The translations under genes were made by a program, and so were the position numbers. A DNA stretch of 64,000 nt. Origin: Alkalibacterium olivapovliticus (GTDB taxonomy: Bacteria > Bacillota > Bacilli > Lactobacillales > Carnobacteriaceae_A). Shown here one piece after another: positions 1 to 8,443 of the stretch (position 1 is its first letter; each line of letters begins with the position of its first letter). The stretch covers positions 62,001-126,000 of the forward strand of contig NZ_PVTO01000003.1 in NCBI RefSeq assembly GCF_003003275.1, in the 5' to 3' direction. A model generated the notes under the pieces. That model did no database searches, was not told the origin of the DNA, and saw only the letters and a program-made list of their open reading frames with translations.

Positions 1-1500
1 CCTTTTTTGAAAATAATCGATCCAGTAGCTCTTGAGCTCGCATTCAGAGCGGTTAAACAGTATGATCGCTATCAGTTTGAAGAAGTAACGGATACTCAGT
101 TTCAAAGTCTTGTATTATTTTTGGCTCTTACTATTGAACGCATTAAACAGAAACGATACATTCAAAAAGAAGAGCTAAGTGTGAGGTCTAAAGAGACCAG
201 TCGAGATAAGAGTATCAAACTGTCAACTGAGCTTTTGGAAACATTGAAAAAAGACTATAGTTTTAACTCCTTCCCGCAAGAAGAGGTTGCTTTTTTCGCA
301 GTGCAAATAGAGGGGCTTAACGTGCCGCTTAGAAATGAATTTTCAGAAGAGTATGATTTGGAGTTAAGTTACAAAGTTAGAGAATTAATCTGGCAAGTAT
401 CTAAAGAAACGAACATAGATTTTCAGCAAGATCAGACCCTTTTTCAGGATTTGCTTGCTCACCTGTCGGCGGCTGTTCATAGGAATAAAGCACCGATGCC
501 TGAAAGTAGTAACCCTCTTCTCGAGAAGATATATCAGGAGTATACAGAATTGAGTCATACAGTTGGTAAGGGCATTGAACGGTTATTTCCTGACAATCAG
601 TTTCATTCTAATGAGACACTTTATGTTGTTATACATTTCGCCTCTGCTTATGAGAGAAACCCTAAGTCTCAATCATTAAAAGTACTGATCATCTGCTCGA
701 GCGGCATTGGAACTGCAAAAATTCTGGAAAATCGTTTAAGGAAAAATGTATCTGAAATCACAAGTGTGGACATCTCTAGAATTTCTCAGCTTCATCAGAT
801 GAATTATGACAAGTATGATCTGATATTATCCACCATTTTCCTTCAGGGGTTTGAAGAAGATTATAAAGTAGTCACACCTCTACTCATGGAAGATGAACTA
901 AAAAGTATAAAACGGTATGTCAAACAAATAATTGAGACTAAAATCAAGAAACGGTACGCTACTGAAAAAATCAGTCTTAAACAAGATGCACATGACGTGA
1001 GTTTTCAGGAATTTTACTCTAAAGTAACTGATATAAATAGAATCCTGAAAAATTTTGATGTTGTTACCGTTCCATCAAAAAAATCTTTGAGGGAAACCTT
1101 ACAGGTGATTTGTGAATCTCTTTCAGAAACCACGATTGAGAATCCAAACAAGGTAGCTAATAAACTGGAAAATAGAATGGAAGCTGCCCCAATAGGACTG
1201 CCGAACACAGGAATGGCATTGTTTCATTGTATAGATGACTCTATAAAGCATCCATATTTCGGAATATTTGATATCACCAATAATTTTGAGATAATTAATA
1301 TGGAGAAGAAAGTAATGAAATTAAATCGGGTGCTGCTTTTACTAGCACCTGAACCAATGGATGAGCAGACACAGGATATAATGGGTGCCATCAGTGCATC
1401 GATTGTTGAGAATAACTTTCAGATGAAAATGTATGACTCCGGTGAAAAGGAAATGATCCAGCAATACTTAAGCGGATTATTTTTAAGTAAAATGAAATAG
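1..1500 (+). CDS. mtlR: MtlR-type PRD transcriptional activator (5' partial)
   Basis: This is the C-terminal part of a mannitol operon activator; the frame is open to the left edge, so the N-terminal helix-turn-helix region lies outside the window. In order one sees two PTS regulation domains (about visible residues 5-110 and 115-215), an EIIB-like domain with the cysteine loop ICSSGIGTAKIL (about 227-238) and an EIIA-like domain ending near residue 497, with IGLPNTGMALFHC. Family members are about 690 residues. In PRD1 both positions where the family carries phosphorylatable histidines look substituted (LVLFLAL and FFAVQIEG), whereas PRD2 keeps them (LLAHLSAAVHR and VVIHFASAYER). mtlF follows after 14 bases and then mtlD, which supports the mannitol assignment. 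Family and domain order are clear from sequence; control by PTS phosphorylation is family knowledge. Confidence 0.9.
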   Translation, partial: PFLKIIDPVALELAFRAVKQYDRYQFEEVTDTQFQSLVLFLALTIERIKQKRYIQKEELSVRSKETSRDKSIKLSTELLETLKKDYSFNSFPQEEVAFFAVQIEGLNVPLRNEFSEEYDLELSYKVRELIWQVSKETNIDFQQDQTLFQDLLAHLSAAVHRNKAPMPESSNPLLEKIYQEYTELSHTVGKGIERLFPDNQFHSNETLYVVIHFASAYERNPKSQSLKVLIICSSGIGTAKILENRLRKNVSEITSVDISRISQLHQMNYDKYDLILSTIFLQGFEEDYKVVTPLLMEDELKSIKRYVKQIIETKIKKRYATEKISLKQDAHDVSFQEFYSKVTDINRILKNFDVVTVPSKKSLRETLQVICESLSETTIENPNKVANKLENRMEAAPIGLPNTGMALFHCIDDSIKHPYFGIFDITNNFEIINMEKKVMKLNRVLLLLAPEPMDEQTQDIMGAISASIVENNFQMKMYDSGEKEMIQQYLSGLFLSKMK

Positions 1501-1514
1501 GAGAGGATTAGAAA

Positions 1515-1958
1515 ATGAGTATACTAAAAAAAGAAAATATCGTATTAAATAAATCTTTCGCAAATAAAGAAGAAGCCATTAGAGAAGCAGGACGGTTGCT
1601 GGTTGAAGGAGAGTATGTTGATCCTAGTTATGTTGAAGCGATGCTGGAACGCGAATCGAAAGTATCAACTTATATGGGTAATTTTATTGCTATCCCTCAT
1701 GGGACGGAAGAAGCTAAAACGGCTATAAAAACGTCTGGTATATCCGTAGTTCAGGTTCCAAATGGTATAAACTTTGGAACAGATGATAAGGAAAAACTTG
1801 TAACAGTCGTCATCGGAATCGCAGGCGCTGGAGATGAACACCTGGAAATCCTCTCACAGATAGCGGTGTACTGTTCTGAAATTGAGAACGTAACAAAACT
1901 AGCGGATGCAAAATCAGAGGAAGAAATATTAACCCTATTGGGAGGGATTGAATCTTGA
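1515..1958 (+). CDS. mtlF: PTS mannitol-specific EIIA
   Basis: This is the soluble EIIA of the mannitol phosphotransferase system. It takes phosphate from HPr and passes it to the membrane EIICB (MtlA), which is not in the window. The 147-residue length is normal for a free EIIA-Mtl. The active-site histidine is in AIPHGTEEAK (about residue 57), and the C-terminal half carries the usual VVIGIAG and HLEILSQIA segments. A GGAG-type ribosome binding site (AGGAGAGGATT) precedes the ATG. The stop codon TGA overlaps the ATG of mtlD (TGATG), indicating translational coupling in the mtlR-mtlF-mtlD unit. Confidence 0.95.
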   Translation: MSILKKENIVLNKSFANKEEAIREAGRLLVEGEYVDPSYVEAMLERESKVSTYMGNFIAIPHGTEEAKTAIKTSGISVVQVPNGINFGTDDKEKLVTVVIGIAGAGDEHLEILSQIAVYCSEIENVTKLADAKSEEEILTLLGGIES

Positions 1959-3106
1959 TGCTGACAGTTCATTTCGGAGCAGGAAATATTGGACGAGGGT
2001 TCATAGGTGAAGTACTGAATAAAAATGAGTCAAAAGTGGCTTTTGTGGATGTAAACAGCGCGATTATTGATGCGCTGAATGACCGCAAAGAATATACTAT
2101 TGAAGAAGCTGCAGAGCAGGAAATAGAGGTTAAAGTAGATAATGTCTATGGTATAAATAATCAAGTTGATCCGGAAAAAGTGGTCGATGCAATTGTCGAT
2201 GCTGATCTGGTCACTACAGCAATCGGACCCAAAATTTTACCCTTTATCGCACCTTTAATCGCCCAGGGGATTGAAAAAAGAAATGAACTGGGACTGACTA
2301 CTTCTATTGATGTCATTGCCTGCGAAAATATGATAGGCGGAAGCAGTTTCTTAAAAGAAGAAGTACTGAAACATTTGAAAGAGTCTGACAGTGCTGCATA
2401 TCTTGAAGAGTTTATTGGGTTTCCTGATGCTGCTGTCGATAGAATCGTGCCGATGCAGACTCACGACGATATTCTGCGCGTTACAGTAGAACCTTATAAA
2501 GAGTGGGTTATTAGTAAAGATGGACTTAAAAATACTGATTTAGTGTTAAAGGGAATTCATTATGTAGATGATCTTGAACCTTATATTGAAAGAAAACTGT
2601 TTACAGTAAATACGGGTCATGCCACTACTGCTTATAACGGCGCTTATGCAGGCTATAAAACAATCGATGAAGCATTAAAAGATGAAGTAGTTTACACTGA
2701 AGTGAAAAGTGTTTTAGAAGAAACAGGAGCACTCTTAATCTCTAAATGGGGATTTGATAAAGACGTTCATTCAGAATATATCAGTAAAATCATTTCTCGC
2801 TTTGAGAATGTTAAGCTGTCTGATGATATTACTCGAGTAGGCCGCACACCCATACGCAAGCTGGGATATGATGAGCGATTTATTCGCCCAATTAGAGAAG
2901 CTGACGAGAGAGGGTTGAAAATAGACTCACTTGTATCAACTGTTGGTAAAGCACTAGCTTATGATGACATTAATGATGAAGAAAGCGTTGAATTGAGATT
3001 AAGACTTAAAGAGGAATCTGCTGATAAAGTGATTAAAGATATTACGAAACTGACTGATGAGAAACTGCTGAAGAAAATTACAGAAGCGTATAATACTTTT
3101 AAATAA
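1958..3106 (+). CDS. mtlD: mannitol-1-phosphate 5-dehydrogenase
   Basis: This NAD-dependent cytoplasmic enzyme oxidises mannitol-1-phosphate from the PTS to fructose-6-phosphate. The N-terminus has the family's dinucleotide-binding signature VHFGAGNIGRGFIG (residues 4-17). The central family motif KLFTVNTGHATTAYNGAYAG (about 213-232) is intact, as is the C-terminal helical domain. The 382-residue length matches MtlD. I start it at the ATG that overlaps the mtlF stop codon rather than at the TTG three bases upstream. It is the last gene of the mtl unit. No strong terminator with a T-run follows, only a weak AGCCT...AGGCT pairing near 3110-3150. Confidence 0.95.
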   Translation: MLTVHFGAGNIGRGFIGEVLNKNESKVAFVDVNSAIIDALNDRKEYTIEEAAEQEIEVKVDNVYGINNQVDPEKVVDAIVDADLVTTAIGPKILPFIAPLIAQGIEKRNELGLTTSIDVIACENMIGGSSFLKEEVLKHLKESDSAAYLEEFIGFPDAAVDRIVPMQTHDDILRVTVEPYKEWVISKDGLKNTDLVLKGIHYVDDLEPYIERKLFTVNTGHATTAYNGAYAGYKTIDEALKDEVVYTEVKSVLEETGALLISKWGFDKDVHSEYISKIISRFENVKLSDDITRVGRTPIRKLGYDERFIRPIREADERGLKIDSLVSTVGKALAYDDINDEESVELRLRLKEESADKVIKDITKLTDEKLLKKITEAYNTFK

Positions 3107-3249
3107 AGCCTCTAATGACGATTAGAACAATAGTCAGGCTGGACTTTAATGTCAACATTTTAGAAATAGGAGTATTGAAGTAATCGTATTTTCACTTTTT
3201 CTTCTTAAATGATATGCTAACGACATATTACAATAAGGCAGGTGATTAT

Positions 3250-3768
3250 ATGGCTGAAATTTATCAGATAAAAGAAAATCCTCCATTTCCCAATCATCCC
3301 TTGCCGGTCTTGTATTATCCGGAAGGCCTGATCAATCTTATTGAAAACAATGAGGAGACGGGTAGAGAAGTTATCGCTTTTTTTGAAGAAAAAGGCTATT
3401 CAAATGGGTGGATAAACGGGATTCATGATTTTCACCACTTTCATTCTAATACTCATGAAGTTCTAGCCTGTATTAAAGGCAGTGCGACGGTTCAGATTGG
3501 CGGGCCGAAAGGACAGGAGATTACATTTACTGAAGGTGATGCAGTTTTGCTTCCTGCAGGTGTAGCGCATAAGCGACTGACTGCTACAGATGACTTCAAA
3601 GTTGTAGGTGCTTATCCAAATGGAAAAAGTCCTGATTTGCAGCGCGGAGAGGCAGCCGATTACGAGGAAGTACAACAGAGAGCTTATGACGTTATCGTTC
3701 CTGAGACTGATCCGGTTTATAAGTATGATGGGCCGGTTCAGAAGCACTGGATTTTATCAACACACTAA
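3250..3768 (+). CDS. cupin domain protein
   Basis: This is a small cytoplasmic single-domain cupin of 172 residues with no signal peptide. Cupin motif 1 is HFHSNTHEVLACIKG (about residues 62-76), with the expected His-X-His-X4-Glu arrangement. Motif 2 is LPAGVAHKR (about 101-109). These residues normally bind a metal ion, but the substrate cannot be read from sequence. The frame extends upstream to 3214; I chose the ATG at 3250 because the ribosome binding site AAGGCAGGTG sits at the right distance. A possible promoter is TTCACT at 3191 with TATGCT at 3213. It stands alone between mtlD and a convergent LysR gene, with a shared terminator downstream. Confidence 0.75.
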   Translation: MAEIYQIKENPPFPNHPLPVLYYPEGLINLIENNEETGREVIAFFEEKGYSNGWINGIHDFHHFHSNTHEVLACIKGSATVQIGGPKGQEITFTEGDAVLLPAGVAHKRLTATDDFKVVGAYPNGKSPDLQRGEAADYEEVQQRAYDVIVPETDPVYKYDGPVQKHWILSTH

Positions 3769-3809
3769 CTAAATATAATGAAAAACCAAGTCTATTTGAC
3801 AAAGAACCT

Positions 3810-3860
3810 AAAAAACGAAGAATGAAAAGAGTAAATCTCTCTCTTCATTCTTCGTTTTTT
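3810..3860. terminator. bidirectional terminator between cupin and LysR genes
   Basis: An A-rich arm at 3810-3831 (AAAAAACGAAGAATG then AAAAGAG) pairs with CTCTTCATTCTTCGTTTTTT at 3841-3860. The hairpin has T-runs on both strands and serves both convergent genes. The right arm overlaps the last codons and stop of the LysR gene, so the stem is partly coding. Confidence 0.85.
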
Positions 3861-4750
3861 AGTTCGTAGTAATCCCGCATATAATTGAATACATAGTCTT
3901 CTACACGGGAATACCGCTTCTGTTTCCTTCTGCACAAAATGACTTCCCAGTAAATGGGATGATCAAAATCTCTGCGGACGACTTCTTCCATGGAATAGTA
4001 TTTGGCCACAGGGGTCGGCATCACTGTAATCAGGTTTGAATGTCTCGTCGAGTTCAGAAGCAGATCCCACGATGCTGACTGAAGGGATAGTTGTGGCTTG
4101 ATCTGTTCACCGGCAAACTTTTTCAGCAGCTGGTGATGAATCATATAAGTGGAATCGAAAATAGCCATAGGTTGATTATGCAGATCCGACCAGCTTAACT
4201 GGTCTTTTTCAGCGAGCGGGTTAGTCACACTCATAAAGGCGGACAAAGTATCTTTAGTCAGTATGACTTCTTCAGTGGTACTGCTGTCGAGCCCAGTTGG
4301 TTTTAACAAAACGGCAATGGGAAGCTCCTGCAGCAGCAAGTCTTTTTTCAGTTCCATAGCGCCGGCTTCTTTTACTTCAAATCCAATTTTAGGATTTTCA
4401 GCGAGCAGTTTCGGCAGGATTTCAGGAAAGACGACCGAGATAACGACCGGTGGAATACCGATCCGTATATTTCCTTTGAGCTGGGCCGATTCTTCCTGAA
4501 GATCTTCCATCATAACATCATACTTTTCAATCAGTTCTTTTGCATGAGCAAGCAGAACTTCACCAGTCGCGGTCAAATTCTGAAGACGCCCATGTGAACG
4601 CTCAAACACCTGTATATTTTCATTTTTTTCCAGATTAGCTATCGTCTGACTGAGTGCAGGCTGAGATAAATGGAGATGTTTAGAGGCCTGCGACATATTG
4701 AAGTCATGTTCCACGATAGCGACAAAGTATACTAACTGCTTAATATCCAT
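3845..4750 (-). CDS. LysR family transcriptional regulator
   Basis: This is a 301-residue LysR-type regulator. The winged helix-turn-helix is at residues 1-60, with the recognition region ASKHLHLSQPALSQTIANLE. A linker helix follows, then a periplasmic-binding-protein-like effector domain (about 90-290). Length and layout are those of a complete family member. It is transcribed alone and is convergent with the cupin gene. The next gene upstream is the pullulanase, on the same strand, so no divergent target gene is obvious. The effector and target are unknown. The ATG at 4750 has a weak ribosome binding site (AGGAAGGACTCTT). Confidence 0.9.
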   Translation of the reverse strand: MDIKQLVYFVAIVEHDFNMSQASKHLHLSQPALSQTIANLEKNENIQVFERSHGRLQNLTATGEVLLAHAKELIEKYDVMMEDLQEESAQLKGNIRIGIPPVVISVVFPEILPKLLAENPKIGFEVKEAGAMELKKDLLLQELPIAVLLKPTGLDSSTTEEVILTKDTLSAFMSVTNPLAEKDQLSWSDLHNQPMAIFDSTYMIHHQLLKKFAGEQIKPQLSLQSASWDLLLNSTRHSNLITVMPTPVAKYYSMEEVVRRDFDHPIYWEVILCRRKQKRYSRVEDYVFNYMRDYYELKNEE

Positions 4751-4861
4751 AAGAGTCCTTCCTGTCAGCTGAATTGATTCATGCCGGTAATGCGCTGGTA
4801 AAGTGTCACATTAAAACATCTTTAGTTGACTAGTTTATCATCAGAGTAAAGGCGTTGAAAA

Positions 4862-6847
4862 TCAGGAGACGAGTACAAGGACTTCTTTTGGATTAATAAT
4901 CAATCGGTTGCCCAGTATCGTTCCCAGCGATGTCAAACCGGCAGTGTGTCTGTTGGCAATAATCGTCCATTCTTTAGGTAGTGGGTAACTGCTTTTCAAC
5001 TCTACACGACTTGACGCCCCATTGGTGTTGACGATAACAGCCATCATAGACCAGTCTCCTTCACCAGTGGTATTTGGGATGGTGTAGGCAATCAGATTGT
5101 CATGTAACTGAGAGAAGCAGACGGCGTCCCCCGTTTTGTTTGTGTCATCTCTGAGCGGTGCGTAAGCTTTACGGATAGCGATCATGCCTTTGTAATAGGA
5201 AACCAGATCTTTATTCTCATATGCCCGTTCCCAGTCAAGCAGATTGATATCAATAGACGATTTAAAGCTGTTTTCGTCTCCGTATTTCGTCCGGCCCCAT
5301 TCTTCACCAGCCTGCATAAAAATACCGCCGAGTGACGTAAAGAGGAGTGCGGCGTTCAATTTATTAAGTTGAACAAGGTCGACGTCTCTATCATAAGAAC
5401 TGTTTCCTTCTGATGAAGCAACAAGTTTGTCGTATAAGGTCAAGTTGTCATGAGCAGACGCATAGGTGATGACCTGACTGGGGTTTCTGGCCCACTGTTT
5501 CTCGTCAGGCAGACGGAAGCGTCCGACATCTGACTGAGTATTAGCGAGAATGCTGGCGATCAGATCAGTGGTCGAATAGGCACTGTCATCGTGCCCAGTT
5601 GCTCCCTGCAGGAATCCCCCTTTTCGCTTGTCGAATACAGGCCCTTTGATGGCATCTCTGAACTCGTCATTAAAGACCGCAATACCATCCGCCAATTCAC
5701 CGATATGGTATTTGTCGGCAGGTTTATTCGGTTCGTATATAGCGACACTTCCGGCATTCCAAGGCTCACCGTAAAGAAGTACCCGTTCATGACCGCGTTC
5801 ATTAAGTGTTTTTCTCAGCAGGTTCATGGTGTCCACATCGTGAAGACCCATCAAGTCGAAACGGAAGCCATCGATGTGATACTCTTCGACCCAGTAAAGG
5901 ATGGAATCGATCAAGTATTTACGCATCATTTTGCGCTCGCTGGCTGTTTCATTTCCACATCCGGATCCGTTGGTAGGAAACCCGTCATGTGTCTGACGAT
6001 AATAGTAATCGGGTACAGTTAACTGAAACCAGGAATCATCATACACAAATGTGTGATTGTAAACAACGTCCAGTACCACGCCCAGATTCTGACGGTGAAG
6101 GGCAGCGACCATTTCTTTAAACTCTCTGATCCGACTGTATGGATCAGCCGGGTCAGAGGCATACTTGCCTTCGGGGACCATATAGTTTTTAGGATCATAA
6201 CCCCAGTTATAGGCAGGAACGGTTTCGTCGTTCGCAAAATCAAAAGCGGGTAGTATGTGGATATAGTTGATGCCAAGTGAGGACAGATAGGCGACGCCGG
6301 CAGGCTGTTCTTCCTGACTGTCTACTGTGACATTTTCCTCGGTGAAGGCCAGGTATTTCCCCCGATTCTCAGATGAGAAGGAAGCTGACTGATCACTTGA
6401 AAAATCCTCTATATGGATTTCCCAGATTATGGCATCAGTTATACGGGACACTTGCTCTACTGAATCCTGATCCCAGTTTTCTGGATCTGTTTTTGACAAA
6501 TCGATAATGGCTGACCGGTCTCCGTTCAAACCGACTGCTTTACTGTAAAGATCTGCGGATTCAACTTCCGCCTCAGTGTGCAAAAAGCTGTAGGTATAGA
6601 AAAAGCCGTCTAGCTCCTTATCAAGAGTAAGGACCCATACTGTATCATCCAAAGTCATCTCGATCTTCTCAGCAGGGCTTTCTGCTTCTGAAGATGTATA
6701 CAGATTGACCCATACTTTTTTGGCCAGAGGAGACCAGACTTTAAACGTGGCGGTCCCTTTTTTATAGGTCAACCCTAAATCATTCTTTTCATATCTGTTA
6801 TCTTCTAAATACGGGATTCTTTTTTCAAGTGGTTGCGTGCTGTTCAT
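4862..6847 (-). CDS. pulA: type I pullulanase
   Basis: This is a cytoplasmic alpha-1,6-glucan debranching enzyme (GH13) of 661 residues with no signal peptide. An N-terminal CBM48-like domain (about 20-100) precedes the (beta/alpha)8 barrel. The pullulanase signature YNWGYDP is at about 213-219. The GH13 regions are visible: DVVYNHT (about 260), GFRFDLMGLHD with the aspartate nucleophile, LYGEPWN with the catalytic glutamate, and YASAHDNLTLYD. The frame is open upstream to 6928. I chose the ATG at 6847 because AAAGGAACG precedes it and a TATAAT box on the minus strand (plus 6876-6881) lies just upstream. It probably debranches maltodextrins taken up from starch or glycogen. Confidence 0.93.
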   Translation of the reverse strand: MNSTQPLEKRIPYLEDNRYEKNDLGLTYKKGTATFKVWSPLAKKVWVNLYTSSEAESPAEKIEMTLDDTVWVLTLDKELDGFFYTYSFLHTEAEVESADLYSKAVGLNGDRSAIIDLSKTDPENWDQDSVEQVSRITDAIIWEIHIEDFSSDQSASFSSENRGKYLAFTEENVTVDSQEEQPAGVAYLSSLGINYIHILPAFDFANDETVPAYNWGYDPKNYMVPEGKYASDPADPYSRIREFKEMVAALHRQNLGVVLDVVYNHTFVYDDSWFQLTVPDYYYRQTHDGFPTNGSGCGNETASERKMMRKYLIDSILYWVEEYHIDGFRFDLMGLHDVDTMNLLRKTLNERGHERVLLYGEPWNAGSVAIYEPNKPADKYHIGELADGIAVFNDEFRDAIKGPVFDKRKGGFLQGATGHDDSAYSTTDLIASILANTQSDVGRFRLPDEKQWARNPSQVITYASAHDNLTLYDKLVASSEGNSSYDRDVDLVQLNKLNAALLFTSLGGIFMQAGEEWGRTKYGDENSFKSSIDINLLDWERAYENKDLVSYYKGMIAIRKAYAPLRDDTNKTGDAVCFSQLHDNLIAYTIPNTTGEGDWSMMAVIVNTNGASSRVELKSSYPLPKEWTIIANRHTAGLTSLGTILGNRLIINPKEVLVLVS

Positions 6848-6953
6848 TGTAACGTTCCTTTCCGTTTCTAACTGAATTATACCATGTAAACTGTCTCGAA
6901 ATCGAGGAAAAGATAATGACTCACCCACGACCGGTTTAGTATGATTATCTTAC

Positions 6954-7547
6954 TTACAGTATTCCGAGCAGTTCCAACAGGGTTGTCCACCCCAGACTGT
7001 ATAGTGCAATGGATAAGGGTTTGCCCAAGATAATAATCAGAGACACTTTTTTTATGGACATATCTGATAAGCCGGCCAGGTAACAGACCACATTGTCCGG
7101 GGCGAAAGGCGTGAAAATCACAATAGTAAAAAATCGCTCGAAATGCTTTCCGTGGGTCAGTTTATTTTCGAATTTTCTGATTTTCTTCTCACTGACCAGT
7201 TTTTCCAGAGCTGATTCCCCGTAGCGTCTAACAATGAGAAAAGCCAGAATGGAACCAATGCTGATTCCGATGTAGTTATACAAAACACCGATCACTGGGC
7301 CGTAAAGGACGACCCCTGCAGTAACAGTGATGGCAGAAGGGAGAAGGGGTAAAAAGAGCTGCAGAATCTGAAGCAGGATAAAAACAACCACAGAAAAGCT
7401 GCCGAAACCATGGACATAATCCACAAAATCATCTCGCGACTCAAAAATGCCTCCCTGCCAAGCAAAATAGAGTAATAGAATGGATAAGCAGAGTCCGATC
7501 AGACTTAAAATATCTAGCCACTCCCATTTTCTGTGCAGCACTTGCAT
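6954..7547 (-). CDS. TVP38/TMEM64 family membrane protein
   Basis: This is a 197-residue integral membrane protein of the TVP38/TMEM64 (VTT domain, DedA-related) family. Hydrophobic segments are visible at about 12-30, 45-75, 80-105, 135-160 and 165-195. The conserved core contains FLPLLPSAITVTAGVVLYG and, later, FTPFAPDNVVCYLAGL, typical of the re-entrant loops of VTT proteins. In bacteria these proteins are linked to lipid scrambling or transport, but the substrate here is unknown. The ATG at 7547 follows AGAAGGAAACAGT. It lies downstream of the metal regulator gene on the same strand, separated by a probable terminator. Confidence 0.85.
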   Translation of the reverse strand: MQVLHRKWEWLDILSLIGLCLSILLLYFAWQGGIFESRDDFVDYVHGFGSFSVVVFILLQILQLFLPLLPSAITVTAGVVLYGPVIGVLYNYIGISIGSILAFLIVRRYGESALEKLVSEKKIRKFENKLTHGKHFERFFTIVIFTPFAPDNVVCYLAGLSDMSIKKVSLIIILGKPLSIALYSLGWTTLLELLGIL

Positions 7548-7597
7548 ACTGTTTCCTTCTTTCTGTTTCAGTTAGCTCTATTTTATCAGCCAAATAA

Positions 7598-7624
7598 AAA
7601 AAACGCTCATAAGAACGCTTTTTA
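7598..7624 (-). terminator. probable terminator after the DtxR-family gene
   Basis: Read on the minus strand, AAAAAGCGTTC-TTAT-GAGCGTTTTTTT forms an imperfect hairpin (one bulge and one G-U pair) followed by T's, immediately downstream of the regulator gene that ends at 7629. Confidence 0.6.
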
Positions 7625-7628
7625 GGAT

Positions 7629-8282
7629 TTATTCAGTTAATTCAACTAAAATCTTAAAGGCTGCTTTGTGGCCGATGATCGTCTCTTCTCCAGTTGTGGC
7701 CTTGAGAGTCAGCGGACCATCGTAAGGCTCGATATCGACCAGCGTATATTCTTTTCCCAGGTGTACTTTCTTATAAAGGAGATACTCCAGGAACTCTTCC
7801 TGATCATCGACCTCTTTGATTTTAAAATGAGCGCCTTGTGAACAGTCAGTCAATGGCGTTGAGTGGATTTCCGGAGTTGATCCATCCTTATTGGGAATGA
7901 CGCCACCATGCGGATCAAAAGTCGGTTCGCCAAGGAATATGTTCAGGCGTTCAATCAGCAGGTCTGATGAGGCATGCTCAAGCAAGTCTGCATCAGAATG
8001 AACCTCGTTCCATTCATACCCTAATTTTTCTGATAGAAAAACTTCCCAGATACGGTGCTTGCGGATAAGCTGGTTGGCAATACGCAGGCCTTTTTCAGTC
8101 AGCATAACACCCTGATACGGTAAGTGCGTGATCAGTTCCTCTTTCAGTAATCGCGTATTCATTTCTGTGACCGAGGCGGCAGAAATGGATAATGTACGGA
8201 CTAAATCTTTGTTGGTGACAACTTGATTCTGACCGCCTAATTCGTAAATTGCTTTTAAAAAATCTTCTTTGTTGGGTGTCAT
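7629..8282 (-). CDS. DtxR/MntR family metalloregulator with FeoA domain
   Basis: This 217-residue metal-dependent repressor is of the DtxR/TroR/ScaR type. The winged helix-turn-helix occupies residues 1-60 (KEDFLKAIYELGG, then the recognition region LSISAASVTEMNTRLL). The dimerisation and metal-binding domain (about 62-140) contains EVFLSEKLGYEW and HASSDLLIERL. An SH3-like FeoA domain fills 145-217, so this is the long SloR/ScaR form rather than the short MntR form. It is divergent from a metal ABC transporter operon whose promoter carries repeated CTAAAAA/TTTTTAG half-sites. It very probably represses that operon with Mn(II) as corepressor. Metal identity is inferred from family and context. 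Confidence 0.9.
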   Translation of the reverse strand: MTPNKEDFLKAIYELGGQNQVVTNKDLVRTLSISAASVTEMNTRLLKEELITHLPYQGVMLTEKGLRIANQLIRKHRIWEVFLSEKLGYEWNEVHSDADLLEHASSDLLIERLNIFLGEPTFDPHGGVIPNKDGSTPEIHSTPLTDCSQGAHFKIKEVDDQEEFLEYLLYKKVHLGKEYTLVDIEPYDGPLTLKATTGEETIIGHKAAFKILVELTE

Positions 8283-8372
8283 TAGGTTACCCCTTTATAT
8301 TATTCATTTACTCTAAAATTGTACCACAGTTTATGGTTTCTAATCAAAGGTGATTTAAAATAAGGTATATGG

Positions 8373-8406
8373 TTGACTAAAAAGAATTTTTAGGATAGAC
8401 TAAAAA
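8373..8406 (+). promoter_or_regulatory. promoter with overlapping metalloregulator operator
   Basis: TTGACT (8373-8378) and TAGACT (8396-8401) are spaced by 17 bases and form a plausible promoter for the metal transporter operon. Three half-sites overlap it: CTAAAAA (8377-8383), TTTTTAG (8387-8393) and CTAAAAA (8400-8406). These create two nested palindromes covering both promoter elements, as expected for a DtxR-family repressor site. Confidence 0.65.
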
Positions 8407-8443
8407 ATATCAAAACACTAATTTAAAAAGGATGGATCGTTGT

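Noticed and set aside
1955-1957. TTG as the mtlD start
   Set aside because: The ATG three bases later gives the conserved N-terminus and overlaps the mtlF stop codon.
5591-6022. 143-codon open frame antisense to the pullulanase
   Set aside because: It is a shadow frame inside a well-conserved GH13 gene.
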